Shown: piece after piece, positions 34,788-43,496 of the stretch
Layout of the letters: each line of letters starts with the position of its first letter
Numbering within the stretch: position 1 is the stretch's first letter
From: Deltaproteobacteria bacterium
Lineage (GTDB): Bacteria; JADJOY01
DNA length: 51,118 nucleotides
NCBI GenBank assembly: GCA_016713535.1
Contig: JADJOY010000044.1
Span: 1 to 51,118 of the forward strand
Direction of reading: 5' to 3'
The notes under the pieces: generated by a model
What the model was told of the DNA's origin: nothing
What the model saw: the letters and a program-made list of their open reading frames with translations, nothing else
Databases searched by the model: none
Made by a program: the position numbers and the translations under genes

Positions 34788-36416
34788 ATGGCGCGCGTGA
34801 CCTTGATGGTGCCCTTCGACCCGCTCATGGGAGCGAGCGTCGGCAACAACACCATGCCGCCGCTCAGGCTGGCGCTCCTCGCCGGGACCTGCCGCGCGGC
34901 CGGGCACGAGACCACGGTGATCGACGGCGTCGGGCTCGGCTTCGAGCGGCGTTACACGTGGGGTGACGGCTTCCACCTCGAGGGGCTCGGCTTCGCCGAG
35001 CTGATCGAGCGCATCCCCGCCGGTACGGGCGTGCTCGGGCTCTCGATGATGTTCAGCCAGAGCTACCCGCCGGTGCGGGCGCTGCTGCGCGAGATCCGGC
35101 GCCGCCGGCCCGAACTCACGATCGTGGCGGGCGGCGAGGGGATGACCGGCATCGCCGACCTCGCGGTCGCGGAGTCGGGGCTCGACGCCGTGGTGGTCGG
35201 CGAGGGCGAGGGCCCTTTCCTCGATCTGGTCGACGCGGTCGAGCGTTGCGACGGGCTCGGCGCGCTCGCCAACGTGGTGACCCGCGAGCGGCGCGCCGCC
35301 GACGTGGTCGACCCACGCGACAAGGGGCGCTTCCCCGATCCCGACGCGATCGCGCCGGCCGACTGGCGCGACGTCCCCCTCGCGCGCTACTGGGAGGGCG
35401 ACCGGGTCCACGGCGTCAACGTGACCGGCCGCTTCGTGCCGATGATCGCGACCCGCGGTTGTCCGTACAAGTGTCGGTTCTGCACCGCGCCCGGCACCTG
35501 GGGGATGCAGCGCTATCTCTCGCACGAGAACGTGGTCCGCCAGATCGAGCGCCACCGCGCAGAGCACGACGTCGAGCACATCGTGTTCACCGACCTGAGC
35601 CTCACCACCAGCCAGCGGTGGTTCGAGGGCTTCGTCGACCACCTGCTGACGCTCTCGCCGCGCATCAAGTGGTCGGTCCCGTCGGGAATCCGGGCCGAGC
35701 GACTGAGCGCGGACCTGCTCCGGCGCGCGAAGGAGTCGGGGCTCGTCTACCTGCAGATCTCGCCCGAGACCGGCTCCGAGGAGGTGATGAGCTGGGTCGA
35801 CAAGCGGATGCGCGTCGACTCGGTGCTGGACACGGTGCGGAACGCGCGCAGCGTCGGGCTGCCGGTGGGAGCCGCGTTCGTGGTGGGCTTTCCCGTCGAG
35901 AGCTGGGGCGACCTCGTCGACACGTTCCGCCTCACCACGCGGCTCGCGCGCACCGGCCTCGACGAGGCGGTGGTGAGCCTCTTCCAGCCGCTGCCGGGCA
36001 GCCCGTCCTTCGAGGAGCTGCGGCGCGAGAACCGCGTGACGCTCGACGACGCGTTCTTCCGCTCGCTGTTCGTCGCCGACATGACGATGGACGCGTCCCA
36101 CAACCCACGCATGACGGGCTACGAGCTCCGCATCGTGCGGCTCTTCTTCTACCTGTGGCTCTTCCTGAACGTGTTCGCGAGCCGCCCCGGGCGGCTCGTG
36201 GGCTCGCTGGTGAACGCGAGCAAGGGCCAGCAGACCCACAAGCTCGACCGCATCCTGCGCCGCGACTTCAAGCGCATCGTGCGGAACTTCCTGCCCGTGC
36301 TCACCCCCACCGCCGCGAGGGTGGCCGCGCGGATGGCGGCGGCGGCGTGGCGGCGCCCTCAGCCCGGCTGGGCGCTGCGCGTCTCACCCGAGCCGGACCT
36401 CGCGCCCGCGGGGTGA
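34788..36416 (+). CDS. Cobalamin-binding-type radical SAM enzyme 2
   Basis: The 542-residue product has a B12-binding-type N-terminus (VTLMVPFDPLMGASVGNNTMPPLRLALLAGTCRAAGHETTVIDGVGLGF; IADLAVAESGLDAVVVGEGEGPFLDL) and a radical SAM barrel with CxxxCxxC at C225, C229 and C232 (TRGCPYKCRFC), then VYLQISPETGSEEVMSWVDKRM and AFVVGFPVESWGD. The C-terminus has a hydrophobic stretch (IVRLFFYLWLFLNVFAS) and basic helices, as in lipid-modifying relatives such as hopanoid methylases, but no specific substrate can be named. It begins 16 bases after the propeller gene, in the same operon. Confidence 0.88.
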   Translation: MARVTLMVPFDPLMGASVGNNTMPPLRLALLAGTCRAAGHETTVIDGVGLGFERRYTWGDGFHLEGLGFAELIERIPAGTGVLGLSMMFSQSYPPVRALLREIRRRRPELTIVAGGEGMTGIADLAVAESGLDAVVVGEGEGPFLDLVDAVERCDGLGALANVVTRERRAADVVDPRDKGRFPDPDAIAPADWRDVPLARYWEGDRVHGVNVTGRFVPMIATRGCPYKCRFCTAPGTWGMQRYLSHENVVRQIERHRAEHDVEHIVFTDLSLTTSQRWFEGFVDHLLTLSPRIKWSVPSGIRAERLSADLLRRAKESGLVYLQISPETGSEEVMSWVDKRMRVDSVLDTVRNARSVGLPVGAAFVVGFPVESWGDLVDTFRLTTRLARTGLDEAVVSLFQPLPGSPSFEELRRENRVTLDDAFFRSLFVADMTMDASHNPRMTGYELRIVRLFFYLWLFLNVFASRPGRLVGSLVNASKGQQTHKLDRILRRDFKRIVRNFLPVLTPTAARVAARMAAAAWRRPQPGWALRVSPEPDLAPAG

Positions 36417-36461
36417 CCGCTCCGCCCGTATAGCGGCGGGGCACGAGCGTGCGACGTCGTT

Positions 36462-36560
36462 CGCGCTTCAGCGAGCGACGGGGCCGGAGCCCCCGTCGCT
36501 ACGACGATCGAACGTCGTGACGCTCTCTCGTAGGGCGGGGCCTCCGTGTCCCCGCCAGCA
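36462..36560. repeat. Palindromic repeat units between convergent genes
   Basis: GCGACGGGGCCGGAGCCCCC GTCGCTACGA and CTCGTAGGGCGGGGCCTCCG TGTCCCCGCC are two GTAGCG-family hairpins. Together with the flanking ACGTCGTTCG/CGAACGTCGT dyad they fill the gap 36417-36573. Confidence 0.6.
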
Positions 36561-36573
36561 GCCGCTCGCCGCG

Positions 36574-37962
36574 TCACTGCAGGTACAGGTGATTGGTGAG
36601 GATCCACGGCGTCGGAACGAGGTACGTCTCCGGCGTGGGTCCGAGGTGCGGCGTGAGGTGGTTCGGCACCATCCAGACCTCGGCACGATAGGCGCCCGGC
36701 GCGGTGGGCGCGAACGCCAGCGACGCGTCGACGCTGGTCGCAACCACCTCGTCCTGACCGCCCGGCAACACGCGCTTGAGCTTGATGGTGAGCTCGTCCG
36801 CGGGGCCACCGCCTGGCGCGCTCGGGTGCAGGGTGGGTAGCGGCACGTGGATGGTCGTCGAGCCCGGCACCAGCGTGCCGGTCTCGCCCATGCCGACCAC
36901 GCTGCTGCCGGCGTCGGCGTAGAAGTCGTAGCCGACCGGCGAGCCGAGCCCCTCGACCACCACGAAGTTGCGCTCGTTCCGAACCGCGTCCTTCTCGTCG
37001 GCGAAGGTGACGTCGTTCACCAGCAGGTGGTTGGAGATCCACTTGAGGAGCCGGCGGTGGCCGTCCATGCGCTCGCCGTCGGGCGCGGTCAGCGCGAGCA
37101 CGTTCTGGTGAGAGTCGCTGCCCGCGGTACCGGTCACGTGCAGGCCGGCGTCGGTCAAGGTGTTCCACTTCTCGAAGTAGATCGGCGAGAGCAGGAAGTA
37201 GGACAGGAACGCGAGGTCCGGGACCGGCACGACGGTGGGGTTCACGATGTACGAGAGCAGCGCCAGCCCGCCGTCGAGCGGCGGCAGGCCCAGGAACTCG
37301 GAGCGGATGTCGGGATCGAGGTTGGCGTGGATGTTGTAGATCTCGACCGAGTCCATGCCGAGGCCGAGGAGGTAGCTCGTGTCCTTGCTCTCCGTGTGGG
37401 CGACGCCGGCGACCGCGTTCGCCATGCCCTGGAGCAGCGCCACCGTGGCCGGCGTGTTGGTGTTGTAGAGCTGATCGCGGGTGGGCTGGTCGGGTGCGAG
37501 GTGCTGCTCCATCTCGTACGGCATCAGCTCGTCCTCGAAGCCGACCGTCATCACCGGCGCCGCGCCGTTCTGGCAGTACACGTGGTTGGCGACCGGGCCG
37601 AACGCGCCATCCTCGATCACGTCGCCGGCGCGCTGCAGGAGGAGATCCGAGAACTCGAACTCATCCATGTGGGCGGGGTGGTCGGTCAGGTTCGCGAAGT
37701 CGACGTGCAGCGTGCAGAGAGCGGTGCGCAGGTCCTGATAGCAGGCCTCGTTCGGCACGCCGCCGGGCAGGCCGTTCCCGTCGCACGCGTCGTGCGAGAA
37801 CGGCGAGTGGAGATGGATGATGCTGCGCGCGACTCGATAGCCACGGGGCGACCCGAGCTCGGTCGTGGGCGGGAGGTCCTTCGGATAGGTGCGCGGGTCA
37901 CACGCCGCCGCGCCGAGGAGCGAAAGCGCCCCCACCAGCCAACTCGAGAGCCGTCGAGCCAT
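36574..37962 (-). CDS. Lipoprotein with PHP-like phosphoesterase domain
   Basis: The 462-residue product has a lipoprotein signal (MARRLSSWLVGALSLLGAAACD, lipobox AAAC). The mature protein shows PHP-type metal ligands: IHLHSPFSHDACD (HxH near residue 49), FANLTDHPAHM, a Glu in VGFEDELMP, GVAHTES, and GTAGSDSHQNVL near the end of the domain. PHP proteins bind two or three metals and hydrolyse phosphoesters. About 150 beta-rich residues follow (TIKLKRVLPGGQDEVVATS). GAGGTG lies 4 bases before the ATG. The substrate is unknown. It lies outside the cytoplasm, unlike polymerase-type PHP domains. Confidence 0.78.
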   Translation of the reverse strand: MARRLSSWLVGALSLLGAAACDPRTYPKDLPPTTELGSPRGYRVARSIIHLHSPFSHDACDGNGLPGGVPNEACYQDLRTALCTLHVDFANLTDHPAHMDEFEFSDLLLQRAGDVIEDGAFGPVANHVYCQNGAAPVMTVGFEDELMPYEMEQHLAPDQPTRDQLYNTNTPATVALLQGMANAVAGVAHTESKDTSYLLGLGMDSVEIYNIHANLDPDIRSEFLGLPPLDGGLALLSYIVNPTVVPVPDLAFLSYFLLSPIYFEKWNTLTDAGLHVTGTAGSDSHQNVLALTAPDGERMDGHRRLLKWISNHLLVNDVTFADEKDAVRNERNFVVVEGLGSPVGYDFYADAGSSVVGMGETGTLVPGSTTIHVPLPTLHPSAPGGGPADELTIKLKRVLPGGQDEVVATSVDASLAFAPTAPGAYRAEVWMVPNHLTPHLGPTPETYLVPTPWILTNHLYLQ

Positions 37963-38159
37963 CGAACACCTCGGGCGGCGCGCGCGAGTGGGCGTGCGCC
38001 GACGATGTCGGGAAGAGCTTTCACGGTAGCACAGCGCGGTGAGGCGACGCACACCCCGCCCGGGAGGTCCGCGGAACGCCGGCGGAGTTCCTCCGGATGC
38101 CTGCTGCGGCGACACGGGGAGCGCGGCTCCGCCGCGCCGCGGATCGACGCGGCGGCGGC

Positions 38160-39128
38160 TCAGGCGGCCGAAAGGACCGGCGCCGGACGCATCGCGAAGA
38201 ATGTCTCGAAGACGCCCTCCGCGATGCCGTTGAGGCGAACCTGGATCGAATCCAGGTACTCGTGCAGGCCGGTGCCGATCACGTCCTCGACCATCGCGAA
38301 GTCGAGATCCGAGCGGAGCTGGCCCATGCGCCGATCGGCGATGCTCCGGAAAGTGCCGAACGGTGTCCCGGTGATGGCGTGCAGCGACTGCTGGGCGTGA
38401 ATCACGCAGTGGTGCACCGCGCGCGGGAAGTCGTGGTCGAGGAGCAGGAAATCGATCACGTGCTCCCAGGTGAGCCGCCCGTAGCGCTTGCGGTACATCT
38501 CGAGCGCGCTCGCCGCGCGCAACACTGCGGACCACTGCAGGTCGTCGAACGGGGTGCCGACGTCCGAGAGCGAAGGCAAGAGGATGAAGTACTTCATGTC
38601 GAGGATGCGCGTGGTCTTGTCGGCGCGCTCGATCATCCGGCCCAGCCGCGCGAAGTTCCACCCCTCGCCGTGCGACATCGTCGCGTCCGACACGCCGACG
38701 AAGAGGTGGCTCGCCATGCGCACGTCGGCGAAGAACGCCTCGGGCAGCTCGCGCGCGCGGGCCGAGCCCGCCGTGTCCCGAACCATGAGGTAGAACTTGT
38801 TGAGCTGCTCCCACATCTCCGACGAGATGATCTCGCGCACGCCACGCGCGTTCTCGCGCGCGGCGCGCAGGCACGACAGGATCGAGTTCGGGTTGTCGGT
38901 GTCGAAGGTCAGGAACTGGATGACGTTCTCGCGGGTCGCCGCGCCGTAGCGCTCGCTGAACGCGGCGTCGTCGCCGGTGGTGATCACGAGCGGCATCCAC
39001 TGCTCGGTGACGCCGGGCGGCAGATCGAGCCGCATGTGGAGATTCACACCCACGAAGCGCGCCACGTTCTCGGCGCGCTCGATCTGACGACTCATCCAGT
39101 AGATCGAATCCGCGACCCGGCTCAGCAT
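38160..39128 (-). CDS. Alpha-E domain protein (DUF403)
   Basis: The 322-residue, all-helical product begins MLSRVADSIYWMSRQIERAENVARFV, the hallmark of alpha-E proteins, and carries WEQLNKFYLMVRD, GEGWNFARLGRMIERADKTTRILDMKY and WEHVIDFLLLDHDFPRAVHHCV. These nearly always follow a circularly permuted ATP-grasp gene, as here (37 bases), and are thought to act with it in peptide-bond-forming modification. GAGGTCACCG precedes the ATG. The substrate is unknown. Confidence 0.93.
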   Translation of the reverse strand: MLSRVADSIYWMSRQIERAENVARFVGVNLHMRLDLPPGVTEQWMPLVITTGDDAAFSERYGAATRENVIQFLTFDTDNPNSILSCLRAARENARGVREIISSEMWEQLNKFYLMVRDTAGSARARELPEAFFADVRMASHLFVGVSDATMSHGEGWNFARLGRMIERADKTTRILDMKYFILLPSLSDVGTPFDDLQWSAVLRAASALEMYRKRYGRLTWEHVIDFLLLDHDFPRAVHHCVIHAQQSLHAITGTPFGTFRSIADRRMGQLRSDLDFAMVEDVIGTGLHEYLDSIQVRLNGIAEGVFETFFAMRPAPVLSAA

Positions 39129-39165
39129 CGGTGACCTCGGCGACCCAGCGAAACGAAGACGATCC

Positions 39166-40635
39166 TCACGCGGCCTGGTGCAGCTTCGACTCGGCCGCCG
39201 ACTTGTGCGCGAGCACCCAGGTGTCCTTGCTGCCGCCGCCCTGCGACGAGTTCACCACGAGCGAGCCCTTCCGCAGCGCCACGCGCGTCAGCCCGCCCGG
39301 AAGCACGTAGATGTCCTCGCCGAAGAGCACGTACGGCCGCAGGTCGACGTGCCGCCCCTCGAACCCGCCGTCGACGATCGACGGTACCCGCGACAGCGCG
39401 AGCGCGGGCTGCGCGATGTAGTCGCGCGGCTTCTCGCGGATGCGCTCGGCGAACGCGGCGCGCTCCTTGGCGCTCGCGGCCGGGCCGACCAGCATCCCGT
39501 AGCCGCCCGAGCCTCCCGCGGTCTTCACCACCAGCGCCTCGAGGTGGGCGAGGACGTACGCCTGGTCGGCGGGATCGGCGCACACGTAGGTGGGGACGTT
39601 GGGGACGATCGCGTCCTCGCCCAGGTAGTAGCGGATGATCTCGGGGACGAAGGCGTAGATCACCTTGTCGTCGGCGATGCCGGTGCCGGGCGCGTTTGCG
39701 AGCGCGACCCGCCCGTTGCGGTAGACGTCCATGAGCCCGGGAACGCCCAGCATCGAGTCGGAGCGGAACACGTCCGGGTCGATGAAGTCGTCGTCGACGC
39801 GCCGATAGATCACGTCGACGCGCTCGAGCCCCTGCGTGGTGCGTACCCGCACCAGGCCACCCGAGACGAGCAGGTCGCGCCCCTCGACGAGCTCGACCCC
39901 CATCTGCTGGGCGAGGAAGGAGTGCTCGAAGTAGGCCGAGTTGTAGATGCCCGGCGTGAGCACCACCACCTTCGGCTGCGTCACGGTCACGGGCGCCAGC
40001 GATTGCAGCATGTCGAGCAACCGGCTCGGGTAGTCGACCACCGGCCGGACGCTCGACGCCTCGAAGACCTCCGGGAAGGTCTTCTTCATCACGTAGCGGT
40101 TCTCGAGGACGTAAGAGACCCCCGACGGGCAGCGCAGGTTGTCCTCGAGGACGTAGAACTGGCCGTCACGATCACGCACGAGGTCGGCGCCGTTGATGTG
40201 GCACCACACGCCGCGCGGCGGCTTGAGGCCGTGGCACTGCGGGCGGTAGGCGCCCGACGACATGAGGATTTCCTTGGGCACCACCCCGTCACCAACGATC
40301 CGCTGCTCGTGGTAGACGTCGTCGATGAACATGTTGAGCGCGAGGACGCGCTGCTTGAGGCCGGCCTCGAGCCGGTCCCACTCGGTGGCCGAGACGATCC
40401 GCGGGATCACGTCGAACGGGAAGATCCGCTCGATGCCGCCGCCATCCCCGTAGACGTTGAACGTGATGCCGAGCTGGAGGAGGGTGCGCTCGGCGTCCTG
40501 CTGGCGGCGCAGCAGCTCCCCGGCGGAGAGCGACTCGATCTTGCGCACCAGCGGCTCGGCGCCGGTGCGCGGCCGGCCGTCGGGCTCGAAAAGCTCGTCG
40601 AAGAATCCGTCGGTCGAATACGTGCCGAACAGCAT
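39166..40635 (-). CDS. Circularly permuted type-2 ATP-grasp protein
   Basis: The 489-residue product matches the DUF404/DUF407 ATP-grasp family, probable peptide ligases. Visible parts are [108 protein letters not shown] and [17 protein letters not shown]. Start choice: the frame could begin at GTG 40647, but GTGGAGGCTCCG is itself the ribosome site (GGAGG, 5 bases) of ATG 40635, so 40635 is used. It heads a pair with alpha-E. The 331-base gap 40636-40966 shows no gene and only loose GC-rich inverted repeats. Confidence 0.93.
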   Translation of the reverse strand: MLFGTYSTDGFFDELFEPDGRPRTGAEPLVRKIESLSAGELLRRQQDAERTLLQLGITFNVYGDGGGIERIFPFDVIPRIVSATEWDRLEAGLKQRVLALNMFIDDVYHEQRIVGDGVVPKEILMSSGAYRPQCHGLKPPRGVWCHINGADLVRDRDGQFYVLEDNLRCPSGVSYVLENRYVMKKTFPEVFEASSVRPVVDYPSRLLDMLQSLAPVTVTQPKVVVLTPGIYNSAYFEHSFLAQQMGVELVEGRDLLVSGGLVRVRTTQGLERVDVIYRRVDDDFIDPDVFRSDSMLGVPGLMDVYRNGRVALANAPGTGIADDKVIYAFVPEIIRYYLGEDAIVPNVPTYVCADPADQAYVLAHLEALVVKTAGGSGGYGMLVGPAASAKERAAFAERIREKPRDYIAQPALALSRVPSIVDGGFEGRHVDLRPYVLFGEDIYVLPGGLTRVALRKGSLVVNSSQGGGSKDTWVLAHKSAAESKLHQAA

Positions 40636-40966
40636 CGGAGCCTCCACCGCTTCGGGGTCGATGAGACGGTGGCCGATTGAGCAAGACGGATGCCGCGAGC
40701 TGACCCTCCGGACTCATCCGAGCCATGCAGGATTTCTCGGCTTTCGTGGACCTGTTGGCCCCCGGGCCGCGCCGGGCGGCGATGGCCGATGGCCCCGGAG
40801 GACCAAGGCGGTCCCGGAGGAACGGGCAGGGCAGTCGGTCGCGCGTGCTCGCGTCGCGACCACGCCGGGCGCGCGCCGAACGGACCGGGGGGCGTCCACG
40901 CGCCCCGATGGCTCGGCGACGCGTCGTCGATCTTCCGCGAGCGGGATCCAACGGAACGCGAGCGTC

Positions 40967-42064
40967 TCAGCGAGCGCTGACGCCGGGAGCCGCGAGGTGC
41001 TCCTCGTACACCACGCCGTCGAGCTCGGCCGTGCCATGCGCTGCGGCCGCGAGGCGGCCGCGGATGCGCGCGCCGCTCGACGTGAGCCGCCCCACACCAG
41101 CGACCGCGGGCCAGTCGCGCACCGCCGCGTAGTCGAGCCGGACGTGCTCGCCGCGTGCCCGCACCGACCAGCGCGACGGCACCTCGATGGCGCCGCCCGC
41201 GCGCGCGGTGATCCAGGTGGTCTCCTCGACCGTCATGTCCCAGTCGACCAGTCGCTCGTGGCGACCATCGGGAAGCACCACCTCCCCGGCGCGAAACGGC
41301 TCGAAGGCGCCGAGACGGAAGCAGCCGAGGGCGAAGGTACCGGCGCCCGGGAACGTGCCGAGCTGGTAGTGAAAGAGCGTTGCCGGGATGCGCGGCGCGC
41401 CTGGCGCCCCGAGCAGGTTCTTGCCGGTGGCGGGCTCGAGCGAAACCGGATGGCGGATCGGTGTGCGAACGCCGCGAAGCACCACCGAGCCGGACGCCTC
41501 GCCGAAGCCCGAGTGGTGTTGATAGGCACGCGGGGCGAACGCCCACCACCGCACCGGCGGCAGGCAGCGGGCGCCGAGCTCGATCTCGAGGTCGAGACCC
41601 GGCACGACGACGCGCTGGTGGTAGTCCGGCCACTTCCCGGTGATCTCGCAGGTGAACGAGCCGGGGACCTCGACGCGCACGCCGCCATCGATGGCGCGGA
41701 CGTGCTCGGTGCGTGAGAACGGCAGCGACTCGGCGACGCGCGCGTCGCGACCGAGCACCAGCAGCGCGAGATGACCCTCGTCGCGCGGTGCATCCTCTGG
41801 CGCGCGTAGCGGCTCGTCGTCGAAGTTCGCGATGCCGATCCGGCCCACGATCAGGTTGGCGAACACCAGCTCGACGTCTCCACCACCCGGCATCGGTACG
41901 ATGAGCGTGCGGATGTGCCACGGCTCGGTGAAGCGCGCCGAGTATTCCTGGGCACGCCGCGGCACGGCCGGACCGAGCCGCGAGACCTGCTCGGTGGCGC
42001 CGCGCGCGAGGCGGCTCACCGGCGCGAGCACGAGCGGGGCGGCGCCTGCGGAGAGCGAGCTCAC
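40967..42064 (-). CDS. Predicted lipocalin-like protein, function unknown
   Basis: The 365-residue product is mostly beta (VEVPGSFTCEITGKWPDYHQRVVVPGLDLEIELGARCLPPVRWWAF, GSVVLRGVRTPIRHPVSLEP, YQLGTFPGAGTFALGCFRLGAF) with no signal or membrane segment. The Trp-rich strand pairs and two-lobed layout recall the CrtC/AttH lipocalin-like group, which act on hydrophobic molecules. This is a weak fold impression. The start is taken as GTG 42064 because it overlaps the VWA stop by GTGA, a spacing used often in this window; GTG 42085 and 42073 are alternatives. Confidence 0.6.
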   Translation of the reverse strand: MSSLSAGAAPLVLAPVSRLARGATEQVSRLGPAVPRRAQEYSARFTEPWHIRTLIVPMPGGGDVELVFANLIVGRIGIANFDDEPLRAPEDAPRDEGHLALLVLGRDARVAESLPFSRTEHVRAIDGGVRVEVPGSFTCEITGKWPDYHQRVVVPGLDLEIELGARCLPPVRWWAFAPRAYQHHSGFGEASGSVVLRGVRTPIRHPVSLEPATGKNLLGAPGAPRIPATLFHYQLGTFPGAGTFALGCFRLGAFEPFRAGEVVLPDGRHERLVDWDMTVEETTWITARAGGAIEVPSRWSVRARGEHVRLDYAAVRDWPAVAGVGRLTSSGARIRGRLAAAAHGTAELDGVVYEEHLAAPGVSAR

Positions 42065-43362
42065 GAGGTCCACCGATCGAGCCACGGGTCACGCTTGAGC
42101 GGCCGGCCGAGCGCTGCTTCCTGCAGACGCCTGGCGGCGGCGATGCCCGAGCTCTGTCCCTTCCCCGCCACCAGCTCGCGGATGCCCTCGGTGAGGCCTT
42201 CGAGCGTCAGCGCGTACATCGGGAAGAGGTTCGACACCAGCCGGATGGTGGGCTGATCCCAGTACTGCACCGGCTCGGGGTTGAGCCACAGCGTGCGCTG
42301 GAAGTGATCGGCCAGCGCCTTGAGCCAGTAGATGCCCGGATGAGTGTTGCGGTGGCTGTAGTAGATCGCACCACCCGGCTCGAGCAGCTCGGCCGGATGC
42401 ATGAGCGCGTCGCCGACGAGGATCAGCTTGTAGCTGCGCTGGGTGGTGTGGATCAGCTCCTCGACGGGGATGCCTTCCTTGAAGGATGCGTCGGTGTAGA
42501 GCTTCTCGTAGACGCAGTTGTGGAAGTAGTAGAGGCGGAGCTCGCGAAGGTGGTGCGCCTGCTTGGCGGCGGTGAGCAGCCGGCTCACGGTGCGTGCGTG
42601 GGGCGTCATCGAGCCACCCACGTCGAGAAGCAGCACCACGCGCACGTTGTTGCGACGCGCGGAGCGCATCACCACCTCGAGCTCGCCGGCGTTCTTGCAG
42701 GTCTGGTCGATGGTGCCGTCGAGGTCGAGCTCTTCCTTCGAGCCCTCGCGGGTCAGCTCGCGCAGGCGGCGCAGCGCGGCGCCGATCTGGCGCACGTCGA
42801 GGACCAGGTCGGCGCGGTAGTTCTTGAAGCGCCGCTCACCGGCGATCTGCATCGCCGAGCGCCCCCCCTCGCCACCGATGCGTAGCCCGCCCGGGTGCTG
42901 GCCGCTGTGTCCGAACGGGCTGGTGCCGCCGGTGCCGATCCACTTGTTGCCGCCGTCGTGGCGCTCCTTCTGCTCCTTCAGGCGCTCCTCGAAGAGCCGG
43001 ATCAGCTCGTCGAGGCCGAGCTTCTCGATCTGCGCGAGCTGCTCGTCGCTCAGGTTGAAGCGCTTGGGGTCCTTGAGCCACGCGAGGAGGTCGTCGGTGA
43101 TCTCGAGGGCGGCCCCCTCGAGCCCCTGGAAGACCACGCCGAACGCCTGATCGAACGCGTCGAAGTGGGCCTCGCTGTGGATCAGTATCGAGCGCGCCGC
43201 GTGGTAGAAGCCGGTCAAGCTCGAGTGGTGGAGGCCGAGCGCGAGCGCGCGCATCAGCGTCATCCACTCGGTGAGCCCCACCGGCACGCGGCGGGCGCGG
43301 AGCTCGAAGAGGAGCCGCGAGAAGAGCGGGCCGAGCTCGGCATCCTTGGGTACCGGTGGCAT
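42061..43362 (-). CDS. VWA-domain (CoxE-like) protein
   Basis: The 433-residue product has a helical N-terminus ([28 protein letters not shown]), a charged middle ([23 protein letters not shown]) and a von Willebrand factor A domain with a MIDAS-type motif [14 protein letters not shown], in which the usual D-x-S-x-S reads D-x-G-x-S. Such proteins work with a MoxR ATPase as a metal-dependent chaperone pair for maturing other proteins; the MoxR gene lies just upstream. Its end overlaps the lipocalin-like gene. Confidence 0.9.
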   Translation of the reverse strand: MPPVPKDAELGPLFSRLLFELRARRVPVGLTEWMTLMRALALGLHHSSLTGFYHAARSILIHSEAHFDAFDQAFGVVFQGLEGAALEITDDLLAWLKDPKRFNLSDEQLAQIEKLGLDELIRLFEERLKEQKERHDGGNKWIGTGGTSPFGHSGQHPGGLRIGGEGGRSAMQIAGERRFKNYRADLVLDVRQIGAALRRLRELTREGSKEELDLDGTIDQTCKNAGELEVVMRSARRNNVRVVLLLDVGGSMTPHARTVSRLLTAAKQAHHLRELRLYYFHNCVYEKLYTDASFKEGIPVEELIHTTQRSYKLILVGDALMHPAELLEPGGAIYYSHRNTHPGIYWLKALADHFQRTLWLNPEPVQYWDQPTIRLVSNLFPMYALTLEGLTEGIRELVAGKGQSSGIAAARRLQEAALGRPLKRDPWLDRWTS

Positions 43363-43395
43363 GTCAGCGGCGCTCTGTTCTCGCTGGCGGTGTCG

Positions 43396-43461
43396 TCGTC
43401 GTGGCGCGGGGGCTCGTCCCCCGCCAGCGCCACGGCGAGGGACGAGCCCCCGCGCTACGAA
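43396..43461. repeat. Palindromic intergenic repeat between MoxR and VWA genes
   Basis: GGCGCGGGGGCTCGTCCCCC GCC and then GAGGGACGAGCCCCCGCGC TACGA are inverted copies of each other around CAGCGCCACG. They could fold into one long stem of about 20 pairs inside the MoxR-VWA transcript and belong to the GTAGCG family. Confidence 0.6.
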
Positions 43462-43496
43462 GAACCGACGGCGCGGCGATCATTTTCGAGTCCCAC

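Noticed and set aside
40636-40966. Possible small gene between the ATP-grasp and lipocalin-like genes
   Set aside because: Short frames exist on both strands, but composition and lack of ribosome sites do not support any.
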